The notes under the pieces were generated by a model. The model saw only the letters and a list, made by a program, of their open reading frames with translations, searched no databases and was not told the DNA's origin. A stretch of 9,581 nt of DNA from JBAZTO01 sp041661865 (lineage in GTDB: Bacteria > Planctomycetota > Phycisphaerae > SM23-33), in the NCBI GenBank assembly GCA_041661865.1, contig JBAZTO010000081.1, positions 1 to 9,581 of the forward strand. The letters are read 5' to 3'. Positions 6,318 to 9,581 of the stretch are shown here, one piece after another (the stretch's first letter is position 1; each line of letters starts with the position of its first letter). The position numbers were made by a program, and so were the translations under genes.

Positions 6318-6380
6318 ATGCCCTACTTCGCCAAGGCTTCGTAGGGCATCCTTCGTCCTCGCTGCGCTCGGCGAAGGATG
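6318..6380 (-). repeat. Double hairpin immediately downstream of tRNA-Ala
   Basis: Two stems follow one another: ATGCCCTAC (6318-6326) with GTAGGGCAT (6341-6349), and CATCCTTCG (6347-6355) with CGAAGGATG (6372-6380). The second begins within the encoded CCA tail of tRNA-Ala (6379-6381). The loop of the first contains the recurring 12-mer CTTCGCCAAGGC. It may act as terminator or 3' processing guide for the tRNA transcript, but no T-run follows. Confidence 0.6.
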
Positions 6381-6454
6381 GTGGAGCAGATCGGGATCAA
6401 ACCGACGACCTCGTCGTTGCGAACGACGCGCTCTATCAACTGAGCTACTGCCCC
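6379..6454 (-). tRNA. tRNA-Ala (anticodon CGC)
   Basis: The 76-base gene folds as a complete cloverleaf on the minus strand: acceptor GGGGCAG/CTGCTCC, D arm with GCTC/GAGC, anticodon stem CGTCG/CGACG with loop TTCGCAA, a 5-base variable loop, T stem GTCGG/CCGAT, discriminator A and encoded CCA. The anticodon CGC reads GCG. The acceptor has the G3-U70 pair, the main identity element for alanyl-tRNA synthetase, which supports the assignment. It lies 92 bp downstream of tRNA-Arg on the same strand. Confidence 0.96.
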
Positions 6455-6546
6455 GAAAGTGGAAGGACTTGATTGGCTCACGCCCCGGCCGGAGTAAACC
6501 AAATTTTTGCCCTCAGCCGGCCGGCCATCGGGAGTGGAACGAAGCA

Positions 6547-6623
6547 TGGCGTCCCCGGCGTGACTCGAACACGCGACCGTCGGTTTAGAAAACCGATGCT
6601 CTATCCAGCTGAGCTACGAGGAC
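6547..6623 (-). tRNA. tRNA-Arg (anticodon UCU)
   Basis: The 77-base gene folds as a cloverleaf on the minus strand: acceptor GTCCTCG/CGGGGAC, D stem GCTC/GAGC, anticodon stem TCGGT/ACCGA with loop TTTCTAA, T stem GCGTG/CACGC, discriminator G and encoded CCA. Anticodon TCT reads AGA and AGG, rare codons in a GC-rich genome. It is probably transcribed with the tRNA-Ala that follows, but I see no clear promoter in front of it. Confidence 0.96.
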
Positions 6624-6700
6624 AAATTGCCAAGCCAGCTAATTGGAGGTTCTTGCCCCTGATTGCAGCCTTTTTTCCATGCCTGCCCGTCCAAGGTTCT

Positions 6701-6788
6701 TTAACCACGGAGACACGAAGGCACTGAGTTAACGGCCAAGGGACAAACCGATGGTCGGTCTCTGTGTCTCTGCGCCTTTGTGGTTCAA
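6701..6788. repeat. Palindromic repeat of the ACCACGGAGACAC type
   Basis: The left arm 6701-6728 (TTAACCACGGAGACACGAAG...) and right arm 6760-6788 (...TGCGCCTTTGTGGTTCAA) are imperfect inverted repeats. Such AACCACAGAGACACAGAG-like pairs are scattered in intergenic DNA of many bacteria. Here it separates the divergent tRNA-Arg and tRNA-Pro genes. It is non-coding. Confidence 0.7.
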
Positions 6789-6855
6789 AATTGGCTCAGG
6801 AAAGGGCTTGCCTAGGGGTGGGGCATGGGTCTTCTTCACCCTTCCGATGAGTCAT

Positions 6856-6932
<77 letters not shown>

Positions 6933-6936
6933 TTTT

Positions 6937-6971
6937 CCCCGTAGGATTTCGGGGTCGAAGGACGATCCTTC
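6937..6971 (+). terminator. Two small hairpins after tRNA-Pro
   Basis: CCCCG (6937-6941) pairs with CGGGG (6950-6954), and GAAGGA (6957-6962) pairs with TCCTTC (6966-6971). They start four bases after the tRNA end and could end transcription, though no T-run follows. The bases after them (GCCTTGGCGGAG, 6975-6986) are one mismatch from the recurring repeat also seen downstream of tRNA-Ala. Confidence 0.4.
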
Positions 6972-7143
6972 CAGGCCTTGGCGGAGGATGGCGTGGCCGA
7001 CCCCCAACTTTGTGCCGCCGCTACCCGCTTGCCCAGCGTGACTTAACTTGAGCGCAAGATTGGCGCAATGATTGCTATTGCAGCTTGCCGCCGCAGGAGA
7101 AAATAAAACCTCCTACCCCTTTCACACCAAACAGAAATCAGAC

Positions 7144-7518
7144 ATGAAAAAGCTCACCAAGAAGACCACCGCCAAGGTGCCCGCCACCATCGCAAAGACT
7201 TCCAAGGCTCCGGCCAAGAAGACCGTGGCCCCGGCCAAGAAGAAGCCCATCACCACGGAACCGCCCGCGACCTTCATCACCGCCAAGATCGACATCGGTT
7301 TCGGCAACCACCTCTACCTCCGCGGCACCGGCCCGGGCCTGAGCTGGGACCACGGCCTCGCGATGGACTGCGTCGGCGCCGGTCTCTGGACCTCCACCGT
7401 CAGGAACGCGACCTCCCCCGTCATCTTCAAGGTGCTGGTGAACGACCTGTCCTGGAGCGAGGGCAACGACTTCATCGTCGAGCCCGGCCAGAGCGTCACG
7501 GTCATCCCGACGTTCTGA
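7144..7518 (+). CDS. Lys/Ala-rich tail fused to a carbohydrate-binding-like domain, function unknown
   Basis: The 124-residue protein has two parts. Residues 1-40 contain 12 lysines with Ala, Pro and Thr (for example KAPAKKTVAPAKKK), like the tails of histone-H1-like bacterial proteins. Residues about 43-124 read as a compact beta domain: GFGNHLYLRGTGPGLSWDHG, then LWTSTV, FKVLVNDLSWSEGNDF and a VEPGQSVTVIPTF end. The order of LRG, W, FK and W resembles starch-binding (CBM20/CBM48-type) modules, but I cannot assign the family firmly. No signal peptide is visible, so it should be cytoplasmic. The tail could bind nucleic acid. The ATG at 7144 is chosen because it begins the Lys-rich segment; an in-frame TTG at 7072 is less likely. 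No Shine-Dalgarno sequence stands before the ATG. Confidence 0.75.
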   Translation: MKKLTKKTTAKVPATIAKTSKAPAKKTVAPAKKKPITTEPPATFITAKIDIGFGNHLYLRGTGPGLSWDHGLAMDCVGAGLWTSTVRNATSPVIFKVLVNDLSWSEGNDFIVEPGQSVTVIPTF

Positions 7519-7534
7519 GGCGGGCCGGGCCGAA

Positions 7535-7637
7535 ACACACCCCGGCGCGTTGCGCCACCCCTCTTGATAGAGGGGACTCAAACCACGCGGACGAATTCCC
7601 CTCTATGAAGAGGGGTGCCCGTCAGGGCGGGGTGTGT
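7535..7637. repeat. Long palindrome between convergent genes, probable two-way terminator
   Basis: The arms begin ACACACCCCG on each strand (10 bp, perfect), have an unlike middle, and then pair over a further 21 bp with one mismatch (CACCCCTCTT.ATAGAGGGGA). Each arm can also fold alone, as CCCCTCT with AGAGGGG. The unlike middle parts are themselves small hairpins on each side. The repeat starts 16 bp after the stop of the plus-strand gene and ends 7 bp before the stop of the minus-strand acyltransferase gene, so it is placed to end both transcripts. Confidence 0.75.
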
Positions 7638-7644
7638 AGTATAT

Positions 7645-8274
7645 TCATTCCGATCGATCCGGACTGATCGCCAGCAGCGCCGCGCGCACCTCGTCGGCGC
7701 CGAGCTTCGTGCCGTCGGCGTTCTTCGCCGGCAGCACGGTGCAGCGCAGCCGTACCCGGGAAAACGGCCACGGCAGGTAGAACCGGTCCCAGCTGTTCAG
7801 CCGCCAGGCCCGGGTGAATTCCACGCCGACGAGCACCATGGGCGCATTGTTGCGGCGCGTCACCACCAGCACGCCCGGCTCGACCACATACATCGGGCCG
7901 CGCGGACCGTCGGGCGTGATGCCGATGTCGTGCCCCGCGCGCATGACCTCGATCAGGGCCTTGCCCGCCTCGCGGCCGAAATTGCTGCTCGAGCCGCGCA
8001 CGGGGATCAGCCCGATCATGCGGTAGAACGCCGCGAGCCACGCCCCGTCCTTGCTCGCGCTCACCAGCGCGTAGACGCTGCGCCGCGTGCGGTAGCGGCG
8101 GAAATATTCGGCCGAGACAAACAGGCGATTGTGCCAGATCACCAGCGCCGCCGGCTCCGCCGCATAGGCGAGACGTTCGTGCGTCGCGGCATCCGCCTCG
8201 AAGCGCAGCGTGCGGCCCCAGGCGCGCAGCAGGAGCGACAGCAGCCAGAGCACCAGGCGGCGCCAGCCGTGCAC
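7645..8274 (-). CDS. Lysophospholipid acyltransferase family protein (DUF374 type)
   Basis: From a GTG at 8274 the protein is 209 residues, normal for the DUF374 group of PlsC/LpxL-like acyltransferases. A hydrophobic helix at residues 6-20 (RLVLWLLSLLLRAWG) would anchor it to the inner membrane. Conserved blocks follow: IWHNRLF (46-52, with H48 at the place of the catalytic His), SASKDG (72-77), PVRGSSSNFG (91-100), TPDGPRGP (120-127) and NSWDRFYLPWPFS (160-172). The family moves acyl chains onto lipids, probably in lipid A or phospholipid synthesis. The frame is open 124 codons further upstream, but that part translates repeats and is not protein-like. The GTG start is my estimate; an ATC at 8286 or CTG at about 8307 cannot be excluded. 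Confidence 0.88.
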   Translation of the reverse strand: MHGWRRLVLWLLSLLLRAWGRTLRFEADAATHERLAYAAEPAALVIWHNRLFVSAEYFRRYRTRRSVYALVSASKDGAWLAAFYRMIGLIPVRGSSSNFGREAGKALIEVMRAGHDIGITPDGPRGPMYVVEPGVLVVTRRNNAPMVLVGVEFTRAWRLNSWDRFYLPWPFSRVRLRCTVLPAKNADGTKLGADEVRAALLAISPDRSE

Positions 8275-8395
8275 CTCGTTGATGGAGACTGAGTCCTCGG
8301 TTTGCAGTCCCCCGTTATGCGCCAACCCCCGGCCGGCCGCCAAACTTAAACTTGCCGTCCACTGACCGGTGCGCCCGAGCCACAGAAGGCAATTG

Positions 8396-8465
8396 GGCCA
8401 CAAATGGCACAGAATGCTCAAAATGAAGGCTGCTCCCTTCTGCGCTTTTTGTGCTTTTTGTGGCC
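8396..8465. repeat. Palindromic repeat (GGCCACAAA...TTTGTGGCC)
   Basis: The left arm begins GGCCACAAATGGCACAGAAT and the right arm ends TTGTGCTTTTTGTGGCC; they are imperfect inverted repeats. The right arm with its flank GGCCAACCGAAT closely resembles the inverted right arm of the repeat at 3772-3858. It lies in the non-coding leader of the acyltransferase gene, about 120 bp before its start. Confidence 0.7.
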
Positions 8466-8484
8466 AACCGAATCTTTCATGCCT

Positions 8485-8632
8485 TGTCATCGCGAGGCCC
8501 GCATGCGCGGGTCGCCTGTCGGGCCGTAGCCTTGGCGAAGGCTGATGGCGATCCAGATGGATTGCGTCCGCCGTCGCCGGGCCTATGGCGGACAGGTCGT
8601 CGTCCTGCAGGGCAGGACTCCTCGCAATGACA
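8485..8632. repeat. TGTCATTGCGAGG-type palindromic element
   Basis: The ends TGTCATCGCGAGG (8485-8497) and CCTCGCAATGACA (8620-8632) form an inverted repeat with one mismatch. The middle holds GCGATCCAGATGGATTGCG, another inverted repeat, and the 12-mer GCCTTGGCGAAG. Elements with this TGTCATTGCGAGG end are scattered in many bacterial genomes. It contributes the spurious upstream extension of the acyltransferase frame and lies about 80 bp before the next plus-strand gene. No gene is supported in 8275-8710. Confidence 0.7.
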
Positions 8633-8710
8633 TTTTGCAAACACACCCTGAGAAAATCAGCGCCAATTAGCGGTTGACCGGCCCCATTGTATTTCAGTCA
8701 TCCCAACCCC

Positions 8711-9253
8711 ATGCCGCCGCGCTTCGCCCCCTGCCCCCATCTGCCCGCGGCCCCCGCGCAGATGGACGCCCGCGCCCTGTCCGCGCACGGCCTCGCGCGC
8801 GACGCCGGCTTCTATCTCACGGCGCTGACCTACGCCCAGTATCTCTGGCAGCACGGCCTCGCGGCCCGCGCCATCCTCAAGCTCGACCGGGCCCTGCTCT
8901 CCGACCTGCGGGGTGACGAACCGGTGCTGCGCGACCGGCCCCTGCCCTACGCCGCCATGGCGTGGATGCTGCGCCACGCGCCCCCGGACGTCTTTATCGG
9001 CAATCCCCGCGTGCATTTCCAGCATCTCGCCGACCGGATGAACGAGCCGCGCCGCGAACAGCGTCGCTGGCGCACCTGGGCCTGCTGGGCGCTGTGCCGG
9101 GCCGTCCGCCCGGAATTCCCCGCGGATCCCCGGCACCGGGTGGTCGAGCCGTCCCTGGAATTGATCGCCGAAAAGCTCGCCGCCCACGGCCTCCCCGGCG
9201 AGGCGGAGCTCTGGCGGGAAGTTTTGGACAGAGGACAGAAGACGGAGGACTGA
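8711..9253 (+). CDS. Conserved-looking hypothetical protein
   Basis: From the ATG at 8711 the protein has 180 residues; a TTG at 8687 would add eight. I do not recognise a named family. The body is probably all-helical: a Pro/Ala-rich start to about residue 20, then FYLTALTYAQYLWQHGL and AARAILKLDRALLSDL (about 34-70), which resemble one tetratricopeptide-like helix pair. A striking block rich in Arg and Trp follows (NPRVHFQHLADRMNEPRREQ, then RRWRTWACWALCRAV). There is no signal peptide or membrane segment. Codon use is strongly GC-biased at third positions, which supports real coding. The last seven residues (RGQKTED) come from a 7-bp tandem repeat, so the native C-terminus is probably before them. 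Confidence 0.72.
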   Translation: MPPRFAPCPHLPAAPAQMDARALSAHGLARDAGFYLTALTYAQYLWQHGLAARAILKLDRALLSDLRGDEPVLRDRPLPYAAMAWMLRHAPPDVFIGNPRVHFQHLADRMNEPRREQRRWRTWACWALCRAVRPEFPADPRHRVVEPSLELIAEKLAAHGLPGEAELWREVLDRGQKTED

Positions 9254-9260
9254 AGACAGC
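9226..9260 (+). repeat. Five-unit 7-bp tandem repeat across a stop codon
   Basis: The units are GGACAGA, GGACAGA, AGACGGA, GGACTGA and AGACAGC. The stop codon of the preceding gene is the TGA of the fourth unit. Since 7 is not a multiple of 3, gain or loss of a unit would shift the frame at the C-terminus. Confidence 0.75.
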
Positions 9261-9292
9261 CTTTTTGTGGAGGGCCCGCAGCGGCATTCAGT

Positions 9293-9364
9293 GTGGGAGG
9301 GGCTTTACGCCCCGACTCTTCCAGCGAAAACATCCCCCCTGTCGCGACGTAAAGTCGCTCCCAC
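9293..9364. repeat. REP-like inverted hairpin pair (GTGGGAG class)
   Basis: The left unit reads GTGGGAG followed by GGGGC-TTTAC-GCCCC, and the right unit, inverted, reads GTGGGAG followed by CGAC-TTTAC-GTCG. Both keep the foot and the TTTAC loop, while the stem bases differ with pairing kept. That is the usual behaviour of REP/BIME repeats. It lies just past the 8711-9253 gene and could act as its terminator. Confidence 0.8.
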
Positions 9365-9440
9365 ATCAAGTAAAGATCCCCGGAGCAAGCTGCGGGGCAT
9401 TTGACCAAACCCGCCATGCCACTGATTCCCTCCGTTTTTT

Positions 9441-9455
9441 GTAGGAGCCTGCTTG
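9441..9455 (+). repeat. Interrupted REP half-site
   Basis: GTAGGAGCCTGCTTG is identical to the first 15 bases of the hairpin at 3306 (where it continues with CAGGCGAT). Here the sequence switches after CTTG to the terminal repeat of the next element. The rest of the hairpin may lie beyond the window end. Confidence 0.65.
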
Positions 9456-9581
9456 TGTGGTGTCCCGGAAATAACTTTGCGAAACCCGTGGATTGTAGGT
9501 CGGGGTTTATCCCCGACAGGGTGCGCGATGTCGGGCGTAAAGCCCGACCTACAAATGAAGGATATTTCCGGGACACCATAC
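9455..9581. mobile_element. MITE-like element with GTGTCCCGG ends and an internal REP pair
   Basis: TGGTGTCCCGGAAATA (9458-9473) is repeated exactly in inverted orientation at 9563-9578; over 19 bases (9455-9473 and 9563-9581) the ends match at 18. The interior (9495-9552) is a REP pair of the GTCGGG class with GTAG and CTAC feet, a near copy of 3930-3977 with about nine extra bases in the middle. There is no coding capacity at about 127 bp. The right end coincides with the window edge, so its exact boundary is not certain. Confidence 0.75.

Noticed and set aside
6101..6727. Overlapping small frames across the tRNA region
   Set aside because: They run through tRNA genes and palindromes and have no plausible start signals.
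7048..7080. TTGAGC as a -35 box for the 7144 gene
   Set aside because: No acceptable -10 box is found at 16-18 bases, so the promoter cannot be supported.
8275..8646. N-terminal extension of the acyltransferase to an ATG at 8646
   Set aside because: The added 124 codons translate two palindromic repeats, and the family length fits a start near 8274.

Overview
The window looks like chromosomal DNA of a GC-rich bacterium with many small repeats. A free-living member of the Verrucomicrobiota, Opitutaceae-like, is my best guess. That guess rests on remembered resemblance (an IS66 transposase without zinc-finger cysteines, the HPr sequence, the style of intergenic palindromes) and could not be tested here.

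Layout. (1) 1-2412 is a complete IS66-family insertion sequence (tnpA, tnpB, tnpC) with matching terminal inverted repeats; the window starts exactly on its left end. (2) 2471-5305, minus strand, holds two DNA-damage genes: a Y-family translesion polymerase (5305-4001) and a SRAP/YedK abasic-site shield protein (3184-2471). About 800 bp between them contains almost only repeats. Two direct copies of a small foldback element (3273-3435 and 5569-5712) bracket the polymerase. (3) 5755-6009 is an HPr phosphocarrier gene starting 43 bp after the second copy. (4) 6379-6932 carries tRNA-Ala(CGC) and tRNA-Arg(UCU) on the minus strand and tRNA-Pro(GGG) on the plus strand, all with encoded CCA. (5) 7144-7518 encodes a small protein with a Lys/Ala-rich histone-H1-like tail and a beta-rich domain resembling starch-binding modules. 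It converges on a DUF374-type lysophospholipid acyltransferase gene (8274-7645), with a long palindrome between the two stops. (6) 8711-9253 encodes an unrecognised conserved-looking protein whose stop codon lies inside a 7-bp tandem repeat. (7) 9254-9581 is made of REP-like hairpin pairs and a terminal-inverted-repeat element that ends at the window edge.

How it fits together. The genes are mostly unrelated housekeeping functions; only the SRAP protein and the polymerase share a theme (damage tolerance). The unusual content is intergenic. Nearly every gap over about 150 bp holds a different palindromic family. Several sites share one design: a GTAG or GTGG foot, a short hairpin, and a second hairpin in inverted orientation. 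At two sites such a pair sits inside a shell of terminal inverted repeats that read GTGTCC near the end. No REP-associated transposase (RAYT) is encoded in the window, so any mobilising enzyme would act from elsewhere.
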